From Halopseudomonas phragmitis (GTDB lineage: Bacteria > Pseudomonadota > Gammaproteobacteria > Pseudomonadales > Pseudomonadaceae): a DNA stretch of 64,000 nt. The translations under genes were made by a program, and so were the position numbers. Of this stretch, positions 55,752 to 64,000 are shown piece by piece. The stretch spans positions 2,193,501-2,257,500 of the forward strand of contig NZ_CP020100.1 of the NCBI RefSeq assembly GCF_002056295.1, in the 5' to 3' direction. How positions within the stretch are numbered: position 1 is the first letter of the stretch; each line of letters begins with the position of its first letter. Below the pieces are notes generated by a model that was not told where the DNA came from, did not search any database, and saw only the letters and a program-made list of their open reading frames with translations.

Positions 55752-56429
55752 ATGTACACCAATAATGTCGGTGCCGGCGCCCTGGACAACTACCAGATCG
55801 ACAATGAGCGCTTCAACAAGGGGGGCGAGCTGGGTAAGGACGAGTTCCTGAAACTGCTGGTGGTTCAGCTCAATAATCAGGACCCGCTGTCGCCGCAGGA
55901 AAACGGTGAGTTCATCGCCCAGTTGGCACAGTTCAGTACAGTGGAAGGTATCGGCAATCTGAACGACAGCATGGAAGCGATCATGAGCGGTTTCCAGTCG
56001 TCCCAGGCGCTGCAGGCATCCTCTCTGGTCGGGCGCACGGTGATCGTGCCGACCGACAAGGCAATTGTCGATACCGCTGAAGGGATCAAGGGCGACGTGG
56101 TTTTGCCGCAGTCCAGCAGCAACGTATTTGTGGGCATCTATGACGAGGCTGGCACTATGGTGCAGCGGATCAACCTGGGCAGTCAGCAGTCTGGTTTGGT
56201 GGCGTTCGAGTGGGACGGCACCGATAGTGGCGGCAATATTTTGCCGCCCGGCAAATATAGCTTCAAGGCTGAAGCTGGCATCGAGGGTGAAAACCAGCAA
56301 CTGATTACTCTGCTGCCGGCCAATGTCGACAGCGTATCGCTACCGGGCACGCCGGGTGGCGACCTGATTCTCAATGTGGCGGGCCTTGGCAGTATCGGCC
56401 TGTCGCAAGTTCAGATCATTGGCAAGTAA
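55752..56429 (+). CDS. flgD: Flagellar hook-capping protein FlgD
   Basis: Temporary cap that directs hook assembly. 225 residues with the N-terminal LGKDEFLKLLVVQLNNQDPLSPQENGEFIAQLAQFSTVEGI signature, a beta-rich Ig/Tudor-like C-terminal domain (FEWDGTDSGGNILPPGKYSFKA). Exported by the flagellar secretion system. Confidence 0.94.
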   Translation: MYTNNVGAGALDNYQIDNERFNKGGELGKDEFLKLLVVQLNNQDPLSPQENGEFIAQLAQFSTVEGIGNLNDSMEAIMSGFQSSQALQASSLVGRTVIVPTDKAIVDTAEGIKGDVVLPQSSSNVFVGIYDEAGTMVQRINLGSQQSGLVAFEWDGTDSGGNILPPGKYSFKAEAGIEGENQQLITLLPANVDSVSLPGTPGGDLILNVAGLGSIGLSQVQIIGK

Positions 56430-56465
56430 CGTCGTCTGTGACGCATTGATACAAGGAACCAGATC

Positions 56466-57863
56466 ATGTCCTTCAATATCGGTTTGAGTGGTATCCGGGC
56501 GGCGTCGGCCGACCTGAATGTTACCGGTAATAACATCGCCAATGCCGGTACCATTGGCTTCAAACAGTCACGTGCCGAGTTTGCCGATGTCTATGCCGCC
56601 TCGGTGCTGGGCACCGGACGCAATCCGCAGGGCAGTGGCGTGCTGCTGAGCAACGTGGCCCAGCAGTTTACCCAGGGCAATGTCAACTTCACCCAGAACA
56701 CCCTGGATCTGGCGATCAACGGCAATGGCTTTTTCGTCACCAGCAACAATGGGGCGATCAGCTATACCCGTGCCGGTTATTTCGGGACTGACCGTGAAGG
56801 CAACATCATCAACAACTTCGGTGAGCGCTTGCAGGGGTATGGGGTCAATCCGGTCACCGGGCAGATCAATCAAGGTGTGCGGACTGATCTGCGGATCGAT
56901 ACCCGGGCCGCCGAGCCGAATGCCACCACCGAGATTCGCTCGACCCTCAATCTGAATTCGACCAATGTGCGCCCGGCTCTGTGGCAGGAAGCCTATGACC
57001 AGGCCTATGCTGCCTCGATTGCTGGTGCTGCTGATCCGGACAATCCGACCGCCGGCGAGATCGCGGCTGCCGAGGCTGCTGGTCTGGCTGCCGCCGAGGT
57101 TTCCTTCGATCCGACTGACTCAACGTCCTACAACAGTTCGACATCAGTGGATGTTTACGACAGCTTGGGCAACTCGCATGTGCTGACCAAGTACTTCGTC
57201 AAAACCGATGCCAATACCTGGGAGATGATCGTGCTGGTCGATGGTCGCGACCCGCAAACCGGGGTGCTGGCTTCGGATCCGGCCTATGCGCCTTCGGCTG
57301 GCGCGCGTTTTGATGTCAACTTCAACAATGCCGGGCAAATGACCACTGCCCAGCCGTTCAACCTGTCCGGCTGGGTGCCACTGGACGCTAACGGTCAACC
57401 CACCGGCGCCACCTCGCCGGTCGCTCAGTTGGCGATCAATCTGACCGGTTCGACCCAGTATGCATCGACTTTTGGGGTTAACTCGGTAGTGCAGGACGGT
57501 TTTACCACCGGTGAACTGGCGGGCCTGGAAATTGACGATACCGGGGTGATTTTCGCCCGTTACACCAACGGTCAGACCCGGGTTCAGGGGCAGCTCATTC
57601 TTGCCACCTTTGCCAACCAGCAGGGCCTGACGCCGTTGGGCAAGACCGCCTGGGCGCAGTCGTTCACCTCTGGTGAACCGGTGATCGGTACGCCGGGGTC
57701 GAGCACGCTTGGGGTGGTGCAGTCAGGGGCGCTGGAAGCCTCCAACGTGGAGCTATCCGATCAACTGGTCAACCTGATCGTGGCCCAACGCAACTATCAG
57801 GCTAACGCCAAGACCATTCAAACCGAGGATGCGGTGACGCAGACCATCATCAACCTGCGCTGA
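56466..57863 (+). CDS. flgE: Flagellar hook protein FlgE
   Basis: Hook subunit. 465 residues: N-terminal MSFNIGLSGIRAASADLNVTGNNIANAGTIGFKQSRAEF, C-terminal SNVELSDQLVNLIVAQRNYQANAKTIQTEDAVTQTIINLR. The variable central domain carries an alanine-rich insertion (about residues 178-215, TAGEIAAAEAAGLAAAEVSF). A strong terminator follows at 57878, ending the flgBCDE transcript. Confidence 0.95.
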   Translation: MSFNIGLSGIRAASADLNVTGNNIANAGTIGFKQSRAEFADVYAASVLGTGRNPQGSGVLLSNVAQQFTQGNVNFTQNTLDLAINGNGFFVTSNNGAISYTRAGYFGTDREGNIINNFGERLQGYGVNPVTGQINQGVRTDLRIDTRAAEPNATTEIRSTLNLNSTNVRPALWQEAYDQAYAASIAGAADPDNPTAGEIAAAEAAGLAAAEVSFDPTDSTSYNSSTSVDVYDSLGNSHVLTKYFVKTDANTWEMIVLVDGRDPQTGVLASDPAYAPSAGARFDVNFNNAGQMTTAQPFNLSGWVPLDANGQPTGATSPVAQLAINLTGSTQYASTFGVNSVVQDGFTTGELAGLEIDDTGVIFARYTNGQTRVQGQLILATFANQQGLTPLGKTAWAQSFTSGEPVIGTPGSSTLGVVQSGALEASNVELSDQLVNLIVAQRNYQANAKTIQTEDAVTQTIINLR

Positions 57864-57877
57864 TTCTCGCTTGCTGG

Positions 57878-57925
57878 AACGGCAATAGCGGCAATGGTCT
57901 TTGCCGCTATTGCCGTTTTTATTTT
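57878..57925 (+). terminator. Strong terminator after flgE
   Basis: A perfect 17-base stem (AACGGCAATAGCGGCAA with its complement at 57901-57917), 6-base loop, then TTTTTATTTT. It separates flgBCDE from flgF onward. Its arms contain TTGCCGC/GCGGCAA motifs like those upstream of flgB. Confidence 0.95.
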
Positions 57926-57977
57926 CTGCTCGTTTATATCTTTTTGATTTTGCTGAACAAATACCGTCCCGATAGGT

Positions 57978-57994
57978 CTGGCACGATGTCTGCA
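57978..57994 (+). promoter_or_regulatory. Sigma54 promoter of flgFGHIJK
   Basis: CTGGCAC-GATGT-CTGCA: -24 perfect, -12 with one mismatch (CTGCA for TTGCA), correct 10-base GG-to-GC spacing. GCGGCAA/TTGCCG motifs lie at 57880-57916 upstream and at 58019 downstream. Confidence 0.85.
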
Positions 57995-58049
57995 TTACTC
58001 CTGGTGAATAAGGTTAAAGCGGCAATTCTTTGTCGAACCGGGAGTTCCC

Positions 58050-58790
58050 ATGGACAAATCGTTGTACATCTCCATGACCGGCGCCAGTCAGAACATGCTG
58101 GCGCAACGGGCGCACGCCAATAATCTGGCGAACATCAATACCACCGGTTTTCGCGGTGATTTCGAGCAGGCTCGGTCGATGCCGGTGTTCGGTGAAAGCT
58201 ATCCGACCCGGGCCTACGCGATGACCGAACGCCCGGGCACCAACTTTTCCCAGGGCAGCTTGCTGGAAACCGGTCGTGACCTGGATATCGCCGTGGAAGG
58301 TGAGGGGTGGATCGCGGTTCAGGCTCCGGACGGCACTGAGGCCTACACCCGGGCCGGCAGTCTGGGCGTCGATGTGTTCGGCATTCTGCGTACCAGCAAT
58401 GGTTTGCCGGTGATGGGCAATGCCGGGCCGATCGCCATTCCTCCGGCCGACAAAATCGAAATCGGCGTAGACGGCACCATCACCATTCGTGCCCAGGGTG
58501 AGGCGCCCAATGTGCTGGCCGAGATTGACCGGATCAAACTGGTCAATCCCGATCCCGCTTCGTTGCGCAAGGGCCCAGACGGTTTGATGAGGGTCGAGGG
58601 TGAGCTGGAGCAGCCGGCTGACGGTGCGATTCGGGTAGCTACCGGTTTTCTGGAAGGCAGCAACGTCAATGCGGTGTCGGAAATGACCTCAATGCTGGCG
58701 CTGGCCAGGCAGTTCGAGCTGCACGTCAAGATGATGCGTACCGCCGAAGAAAACAGCCGGGCCAGCGAGCGCCTGTTGCAGATCAGCTAA
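58050..58790 (+). CDS. flgF: Flagellar rod protein FlgF
   Basis: Proximal rod subunit. 246 residues: MDKSLYISMTGASQNMLAQRAHANNLANINTTGFRGDF and C-terminal NAVSEMTSMLALARQFELHVKMMRTAEENSRASERLLQIS. First gene of the second flagellar transcript. Confidence 0.95.
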   Translation: MDKSLYISMTGASQNMLAQRAHANNLANINTTGFRGDFEQARSMPVFGESYPTRAYAMTERPGTNFSQGSLLETGRDLDIAVEGEGWIAVQAPDGTEAYTRAGSLGVDVFGILRTSNGLPVMGNAGPIAIPPADKIEIGVDGTITIRAQGEAPNVLAEIDRIKLVNPDPASLRKGPDGLMRVEGELEQPADGAIRVATGFLEGSNVNAVSEMTSMLALARQFELHVKMMRTAEENSRASERLLQIS

Positions 58791-58808
58791 AGTTATCGGA
58801 GAAACAAC

Positions 58809-59594
58809 ATGCACGCAGCACTCTGGGTAAGCAAGACCGGTCTGTCCGCTCAGGACACCATGCTCACCACCATTTCCAACAACCTGGCCAACGTCGCAAC
58901 CACTGGTTTCAAGCGTGACCGGCCCGAGTTCGAGGACCTGCTGTATCAGGTCAAACGCCAGCCTGGCGGCCAAAGCACCCAGGACACCCAACTGCCATCT
59001 GGCCTGCAGGTCGGGACCGGGGTGCGGGTGGTTGGCACGCAGAAAATCTTCACCCAGGGCTCGTTGCAGACTACCGAGCAACCGCTGGACATGGCCATCA
59101 ACGGCCGCGGGTTTTTCCAGATACTGATGCCTGACGGCAACATCGGTTACACCCGTGACGGTAGCTTCCACCTGGATGCCGAAGGCCAGATCGTCACTTC
59201 CAGTGGCTTTGCGTTGGAGCCAGGCATTGCCCTGCCCGATGACGTGCAGACCCTGACCGTCGGTGAAGACGGCACAGTCAGCATCACCGTATTCGGCGAC
59301 CCGGGCATTCAGCAGATTGGTCTGATCCAGACCGCCGACTTCATCAACCCGGCCGGCATGCAGGCGATTGGTAACAACCTGTTCCTGGAGACCGCTGCCA
59401 GCGGCGCGCCACAGGTTGGCAACCCCGGTCAGAACGGCCTGGGTACTGTGCTGCAGAACACCCTGGAAAATTCCAACGTCAGCGTCGTCGAGGAACTGGT
59501 CAACATGATCACCACTCAGCGCGCCTACGAAATGAACTCCAAGGTGATTTCCACCGCCGACCAGATGCTGCAATACGTCAGTCAGACCCTCTGA
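58809..59594 (+). CDS. flgG: Flagellar distal rod protein FlgG
   Basis: Distal rod subunit. 261 residues: ALWVSKTGLSAQDTMLTTISNNLANVATTGFKRDRPEF, and SNVSVVEELVNMITTQRAYEMNSKVISTADQMLQYV. The FlgG-specific insertion (FEDLLYQVKRQPGGQ) near residue 45 is present. 18 bases after flgF with GGAG. Confidence 0.96.
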   Translation: MHAALWVSKTGLSAQDTMLTTISNNLANVATTGFKRDRPEFEDLLYQVKRQPGGQSTQDTQLPSGLQVGTGVRVVGTQKIFTQGSLQTTEQPLDMAINGRGFFQILMPDGNIGYTRDGSFHLDAEGQIVTSSGFALEPGIALPDDVQTLTVGEDGTVSITVFGDPGIQQIGLIQTADFINPAGMQAIGNNLFLETAASGAPQVGNPGQNGLGTVLQNTLENSNVSVVEELVNMITTQRAYEMNSKVISTADQMLQYVSQTL

Positions 59595-59609
59595 CGGGAG
59601 TGATGTGAA

Positions 59610-60287
59610 ATGAACGCCCTGAGAACCACTGTGTTGATGCTGGCCAGCCTGAGTCTGGTGGCTTGCGTGCAAACTCCGCCGCGCCCGGACGATCCGGCCT
59701 ATGCGCCGGTACTGCCGCGCACGCCGATGCCGCAGGAGCTGAACAATGGTGCGATTTATCAGCCAGGGTTTGAAATGAGCCTGTATGACGACCGCAAGGC
59801 GCATCGGGTGGGCGACATCATTACCATTACCCTGCAGGAGCGCACTGCCGCTCGCAAAAGCGCCGACAACGAGATCAGCAAGAGTAGCTCGACTCAGATC
59901 AGCACCCCGACCCTGTTTGGCAATGGCGTACGCATGGGTGGCCTGAACATGGGGGTTGACATGGGGGGGGAGCGCAGCTTTAACGGTGACGCTTCGGCCA
60001 ATCAGAGCAACAGCCTGACAGGTTCGATCACTGTGACTGTGGCCGAAGTGTTGCCCAATGGCATTCTGCGGGTGCGCGGTGAGAAATGGATCACCCTAAA
60101 CAATGGCGATGAGCTGATCCGCATTGCCGGGCTGGTACGCAGCGACGATATCGGTCAGGACAACACTGTACCCTCGACCCGGGTGGCCGATGCCCGTATC
60201 ACCTATTCGGGCACCGGTGCCTTTGCCAATGCCAGCCAGCCCGGTTGGCTCAGTCAGTTCTTCATGAGCCCGCTGTGGCCTTTCTAG
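59610..60287 (+). CDS. flgH: Flagellar L-ring lipoprotein FlgH
   Basis: Outer-membrane bushing for the rod. 225 residues: lipoprotein signal with lipobox LVAC, then the family core [23 protein letters not shown] and [32 protein letters not shown]. Confidence 0.95.
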   Translation: MNALRTTVLMLASLSLVACVQTPPRPDDPAYAPVLPRTPMPQELNNGAIYQPGFEMSLYDDRKAHRVGDIITITLQERTAARKSADNEISKSSSTQISTPTLFGNGVRMGGLNMGVDMGGERSFNGDASANQSNSLTGSITVTVAEVLPNGILRVRGEKWITLNNGDELIRIAGLVRSDDIGQDNTVPSTRVADARITYSGTGAFANASQPGWLSQFFMSPLWPF

Positions 60288-60298
60288 GAGCATCGATC

Positions 60299-61399
60299 AT
60301 GCGTAGCCTGCTGCTTTCCCTGTGCCTGATTCTGCTCAGCCCGCTGGTACATGCCGAGCGTTTGAAGGATATCGCCAGTATTGCCGGGGTGCGGACCAAC
60401 CAGTTGATCGGTTATGGCCTGGTGGTTGGTCTTGATGGTTCTGGTGACCAGACCAGCCAGACCCCGTTCACGGTGCAGACCTTCAACAACATGTTGACCC
60501 AATTCGGCATCACAGTGCCGCCGGGGACCCGGATTCAGATGAAGAACGTTGCCGCAGTGGCGATTCACGCCGACCTGCCGCCGTTCGCCCGCCCGGGGCA
60601 GACCATCGACATCACCGTGTCCTCGATCGGCAATGCCAAGAGTCTGCGTGGCGGCAGCCTGCTGATGACCCCGCTCAAGGGGATCGATGGTCAGGTCTAT
60701 GCCATTGCCCAGGGCAATCTGGTGGTCGGCGGCTTCGGTGCCGAGGGCGCCGATGGCTCGCGGATCACCGTCAATGTACCGAGCGTTGGCCGGATTCCCG
60801 GCGGCGCTACGGTTGAACGGGCGGTGGCCAGTCCGTTTGCCTCCAGCGATCACCTGGTGTTCAACCTCAATCGTCCGGACTTCACCACCGCCAAGCGGGT
60901 GGTTGATCAGATCAACAACACCTTTGGCCCTGATGTGGCCCAGGCGCTGGACGCCGGGGCTATCAAGGTCCGGGCGCCGCTGGATCCGAATCACCGGGTC
61001 GACTACCTGTCGATGGTCGAGAACCTGCGCATTGAACAGGGCAACGCCGCCGCCAAGGTCATCATCAATTCGCGCACCGGCACTATCGTCATCGGTCAGG
61101 ATGTCCGGGTTCAGCCGGCGGCGGTGACCCATGGCGGGTTGACCGTGACCATCAGTGAAAACCTGCAGGTCAGCCAGCCGGGTGCACCCTTCGGTGGCGG
61201 TCAGACCGTGGTGACGCCCAGCTCACAGATTGATATTGCCGAAGGTGATGGCCGGATGTTCGTCTTCAACCCCGGGGTTTCTCTTGATGAGATCGTCCGT
61301 GCGGTCAACCAGGTAGGTGCGGCTCCCGGTGACCTGATGGCGATTCTCGAAGCCCTGCGTCAGGCCGGTGCGCTGAATGCCGACCTGGTGGTGATCTGA
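60299..61399 (+). CDS. flgI: Flagellar P-ring protein FlgI
   Basis: Periplasmic ring in the peptidoglycan layer; needs FlgA. 366 residues: Sec signal ([19 protein letters not shown]), then [33 protein letters not shown] and the C-terminal [27 protein letters not shown] 60299 follows TAGGAG; the frame is open 18 codons further up inside flgH but this gives no signal peptide. Confidence 0.96.
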   Translation: MRSLLLSLCLILLSPLVHAERLKDIASIAGVRTNQLIGYGLVVGLDGSGDQTSQTPFTVQTFNNMLTQFGITVPPGTRIQMKNVAAVAIHADLPPFARPGQTIDITVSSIGNAKSLRGGSLLMTPLKGIDGQVYAIAQGNLVVGGFGAEGADGSRITVNVPSVGRIPGGATVERAVASPFASSDHLVFNLNRPDFTTAKRVVDQINNTFGPDVAQALDAGAIKVRAPLDPNHRVDYLSMVENLRIEQGNAAAKVIINSRTGTIVIGQDVRVQPAAVTHGGLTVTISENLQVSQPGAPFGGGQTVVTPSSQIDIAEGDGRMFVFNPGVSLDEIVRAVNQVGAAPGDLMAILEALRQAGALNADLVVI

Positions 61400-61413
61400 G
61401 CGGAGCAGCGAGC

Positions 61414-62469
61414 ATGAACCTTACAAGCCAGCAGAGCCTCAACTACACCGACCTCAATGCCATGAGCCAGCTCAAGCATGGTAGCCAGGCCAACAGCCCG
61501 GGCAACCTGCGGCGGGTGGCTGAGCAGTTCGAGTCGCTGTTTCTGAACATGATGGTCAAGAGTATGCGCGATGCCAACGAAGTGTTCGCCGAGGGCAATC
61601 CGCTCAACACCAATCAGACCCGCTTCTATCAGGATATGTACGACAACCAGATGAGTGTGCATTTGGCCGAGAAGCAGGGCGTTGGGCTGGCCGACATGAT
61701 GGTGCGGCAAATGTCACCCAAGGGCCAGTCTGGTGGTTCGCAAGCGGCTGAGGCTGCACCGGCAGCAGACCAGTCGGCCCTGCTGGCGCGTCGGCGGCTG
61801 GCGATGATCAGCCGTAATCCGGCGGTAATGGGAGAGGGCGCCGCTCCGGTTAACAATGAGCGCCCGGTTAGCCAGGCCGAGAGCGTGACCAACTGGCAGC
61901 CGCTCAGGGCTATGCAGGGTGTCAGTCGCACTGCGCCAGCGCAGAGTTCAGTCAGTGACGCTGCGATTGCCGGGCGGCGCAGCTTTGCCAATCCGGCCGA
62001 GTTCGTTGCCACCATGCTGCCGATGGCCGAACGTGCCGCTGAACGCCTTGGCATCGACCCACACTACCTGGTAGCCCAGGCAGCTCTGGAGACCGGCTGG
62101 GGCCGCTCATTTGCCGGCGGTAACAGCCATAACCTGTTTGGTATCAAGGCTCATGGCGGCTGGCAGGGAGATTCGGCCTCGGCCATGACCCATGAGTTCC
62201 GTGACGGCGCGCTGAATCGTGAACGGGCCAACTTCCGTGCCTATGCCTCGTTCGAGCAGAGCTTTGACGACTACGTTGAATTCCTGCACCGCAATGGCCG
62301 TTATCAGCAGGCCTTGCAGACTACCGACAACCCTGATGCCTTTTTCCGTGAGCTGCAGCGCGCCGGTTATGCCACCGACCCGCAGTACGCCAGCAAGGTA
62401 TCGCGCATTGCCCGCCAGTTGCTCAGCCAGCAGACTACAGCCGGCAATGACAACCGTCAGCTGAGCTGA
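61414..62469 (+). CDS. flgJ: Flagellar rod assembly protein/peptidoglycan hydrolase FlgJ
   Basis: Rod cap with a wall-cutting domain. 351 residues: N-terminal rod-cap domain (LRRVAEQFESLFLNMMVKSMRDANEVF), a proline/alanine-rich linker, and a C-terminal glucosaminidase domain with the catalytic glutamate in LVAQAALETGWGRS and GNSHNLFGIKAHGGW. The two-domain form is normal for gammaproteobacteria. Confidence 0.95.
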   Translation: MNLTSQQSLNYTDLNAMSQLKHGSQANSPGNLRRVAEQFESLFLNMMVKSMRDANEVFAEGNPLNTNQTRFYQDMYDNQMSVHLAEKQGVGLADMMVRQMSPKGQSGGSQAAEAAPAADQSALLARRRLAMISRNPAVMGEGAAPVNNERPVSQAESVTNWQPLRAMQGVSRTAPAQSSVSDAAIAGRRSFANPAEFVATMLPMAERAAERLGIDPHYLVAQAALETGWGRSFAGGNSHNLFGIKAHGGWQGDSASAMTHEFRDGALNRERANFRAYASFEQSFDDYVEFLHRNGRYQQALQTTDNPDAFFRELQRAGYATDPQYASKVSRIARQLLSQQTTAGNDNRQLS

Positions 62470-62483
62470 ACAGGGAGTAAAGC

Positions 62484-64000
62484 ATGGCAGACCTGTTATC
62501 GATTGGCCTGAGTGGCCTGTCCATCGCCCGAACCAATCTGGCGGTCACCGGACATAACATCACCAACGTCGACACCCCCGGCTTTTCCCGCCAGGGCGCG
62601 ATCCAGTCCACCCGTCCGGCCCAGTTCACCGGTGGCGGCTATATCGGCTCCGGGGCGACCATCGTCGATGTGCGGCGGATATACAACTCGTTCTATACCA
62701 ACCAGTTGCAGGTCAGCAGCGCGATCAGCAGCGACGTCAAGGCTTACAAGAGTCAGATCGATCAGCTCGATGCGTTGCTCGGTGGGACCACCACCGGTAT
62801 TGGCCCGGGTATCCAGAAGCTGTTTGCCGCGCTACAGACCGCTGCCGAAGATCCGGCCAATATTCCGGCCCGGCAATTGGTTATTTCCGAATCCCAGGGG
62901 CTGGCCAGCCGTTTCAACAGCCTGTATGCGCAACTGGAAACCCAGAACAACTTCATCAACAAGCAGATGGGGTTGGTTTCCGATCAGGTCAACCGGCTGT
63001 CGGCGAGTATTGCCGGTTATAACAATGCGATTGCGGTAGCTGCGTCCAGTGGTCAGCAGCCTAATGATCTGATCGATGCCCGCGACGAGGCGATCCGTCA
63101 ACTGAGCACCTATATCGGGGTGACCGCGGTTCCTCAGGATGACAACACTATCAACTTGTTCATTGGTTCCGGTCAGCCACTGGTGGTTGGTAATAGCGCG
63201 TCGCGGCTGGAAGTGGTGCCGGGTTTGCGTGATCCGTCACGCTCTGAGGTGCAACTGGTCAATGCCGGGTCGCGGCAAGGGGTAACCGACCTGATTACCG
63301 GTGGGGAAATGGGTGGTTTGCTGCGTTATCGTAGTGAAGTGCTGGATGATGCCTTCAATACCATCGGTCGGCTGGCGCTGTCGATTTCCGAACAGATCAA
63401 TAACCAGCTGGGCCAGGGCCTGGATCTGCTGGGCAATGCTGGTGGCAACCTGTTCACCAATATCAACAGCCCCGAGTATGTTGCTCTGCGCAGCCTGGCC
63501 CGGGCCGGCAACAGTGATGACAGCGCACTGCTTGGGGTGAATATCACCGATACCAGCAAGCTGACCACCTCCGACTACGCTCTGGAGTTCACCAGTGCCG
63601 ACACCTTCACCTTACGCCGGCTGTCGGACAATACTCAGGTCGGGGTATTCAACATCAACGATGTGCCACCACCGGAAGTCGATGGGTTCAGCATCTCTGC
63701 ATTGAACGGCAGCTTTGCCGCCGGGGACCGTTTTGTCCTGACGCCGACCCGAAATGCCGCCGCCACCATCGGCACGGTGATGACCCAGCCTGAGCAACTG
63801 GCACTAGCTCTGCCAGTCACGGCCGAGGCAGCGCTGAACAATCGGGGTAACGGTACCATCAGTCAGCCTGAGATCATTGATGGTCCGCAGCCGCTGGACA
63901 CTGCCGCGTTGCAGGCCATGCTGCCATTCAGCTTCACGGTCAATAACAATGAGTTGACGGCCAGTAGCGGCAGCTTCGTGCCCTCGCCACTGACCATTAC
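62484..64000 (+). CDS. flgK: Flagellar hook-associated protein FlgK, C-terminus beyond the window
   Basis: First hook-filament junction protein. About 505 residues are visible and the gene runs off the right edge. N-terminus MADLLSIGLSGLSIARTNLAVTGHNITNVDTPGFSRQG; the coiled region EDPANIPARQLVISESQGLASRFNSLYAQLE and RDEAIRQLSTYIGV are typical. ATG 62484 follows AGGGAGTAA. Confidence 0.95.
   Translation, partial: MADLLSIGLSGLSIARTNLAVTGHNITNVDTPGFSRQGAIQSTRPAQFTGGGYIGSGATIVDVRRIYNSFYTNQLQVSSAISSDVKAYKSQIDQLDALLGGTTTGIGPGIQKLFAALQTAAEDPANIPARQLVISESQGLASRFNSLYAQLETQNNFINKQMGLVSDQVNRLSASIAGYNNAIAVAASSGQQPNDLIDARDEAIRQLSTYIGVTAVPQDDNTINLFIGSGQPLVVGNSASRLEVVPGLRDPSRSEVQLVNAGSRQGVTDLITGGEMGGLLRYRSEVLDDAFNTIGRLALSISEQINNQLGQGLDLLGNAGGNLFTNINSPEYVALRSLARAGNSDDSALLGVNITDTSKLTTSDYALEFTSADTFTLRRLSDNTQVGVFNINDVPPPEVDGFSISALNGSFAAGDRFVLTPTRNAAATIGTVMTQPEQLALALPVTAEAALNNRGNGTISQPEIIDGPQPLDTAALQAMLPFSFTVNNNELTASSGSFVPSPLTI

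Overview
The window looks like a 64 kb piece of a Pseudomonadaceae chromosome. Gene content and order follow the Pseudomonas pattern: an xcp-type type II secretion operon; rdgC next to tRNA-Val/tRNA-Asp and fklB; prc; the min operon with rluA-like and apeB genes; argR-aruCFG-(gap)-alaS-lysC-rsmA-tRNA-mgtE; amrZ; and flgZ-flgNMA-cheV-cheR-flgBCDE-flgFGHIJK. A three-gene sodium pump (oadGAB) and moderately GC-rich coding sequence suggest a marine or halotolerant lineage such as Halopseudomonas. That genus call is inference; no rRNA or core marker was compared. There is no prophage, CRISPR array or integrase-bearing island. The only mobile sequences are two small MITE-like elements.

Layout. 1-377: the N-terminal part of a secreted lipoprotein (-). 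746-12326: a type II secretion operon gspCDEFGHIJKLMN followed by a BamD-like lipoprotein. 12327-15000: rdgC, two tRNAs and fklB, bracketed by two triple DnaA-box clusters of identical geometry. 14982-18852: a periplasmic binding protein, an EAL phosphodiesterase and the Prc protease (-). 18955-24221: quinone oxidoreductase, then apeB, an RluA-family gene and minCDE on the minus strand, flanked by two 139-bp MITE copies. 24284-30253: a lipid A acyltransferase/patatin pair, RapA, two small conserved-looking ORFs and ccoM with an Anr-type promoter. 30366-33082: a LexA-box-preceded radical SAM gene, tapT and an SDR. 33193-37561: argR and a shortened aru operon. 37621-44555: glutathione peroxidase, alaS, lysC, rsmA, tRNA-Ser, tRNA-Arg and mgtE. 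44743-48399: oadGAB and amrZ. 48761-50224: tRNA-Arg(CCT) and an MFS transporter. 50231-64000: flagellar genes, ending inside flgK.

How the genes work together. The gsp genes encode inner-membrane platform, ATPase, pseudopilus and secretin of one secretion machine. The flagellar block builds rod, hook, P/L rings and hook-filament junction, with chemotaxis adaptors CheV/CheR, the anti-sigma factor FlgM and the c-di-GMP brake FlgZ. rsmA, amrZ, the EAL protein and flgZ together suggest tight control of the motile/sessile switch. Recognisable sigma54 promoters precede flgB and flgF, and a sigma28 promoter precedes flgM.

The strongest leads that are not ordinary annotation are: (i) two DnaA-box clusters with the same 9-3-9-5-9 geometry; (ii) MITE copies with 4-bp target duplications and compensatory changes in their stem; (iii) TTGCCGC motif arrays upstream of both flagellar sigma54 promoters; (iv) an Anr box fused to a terminator ahead of ccoM; (v) loss of aruDBE from the aru locus.
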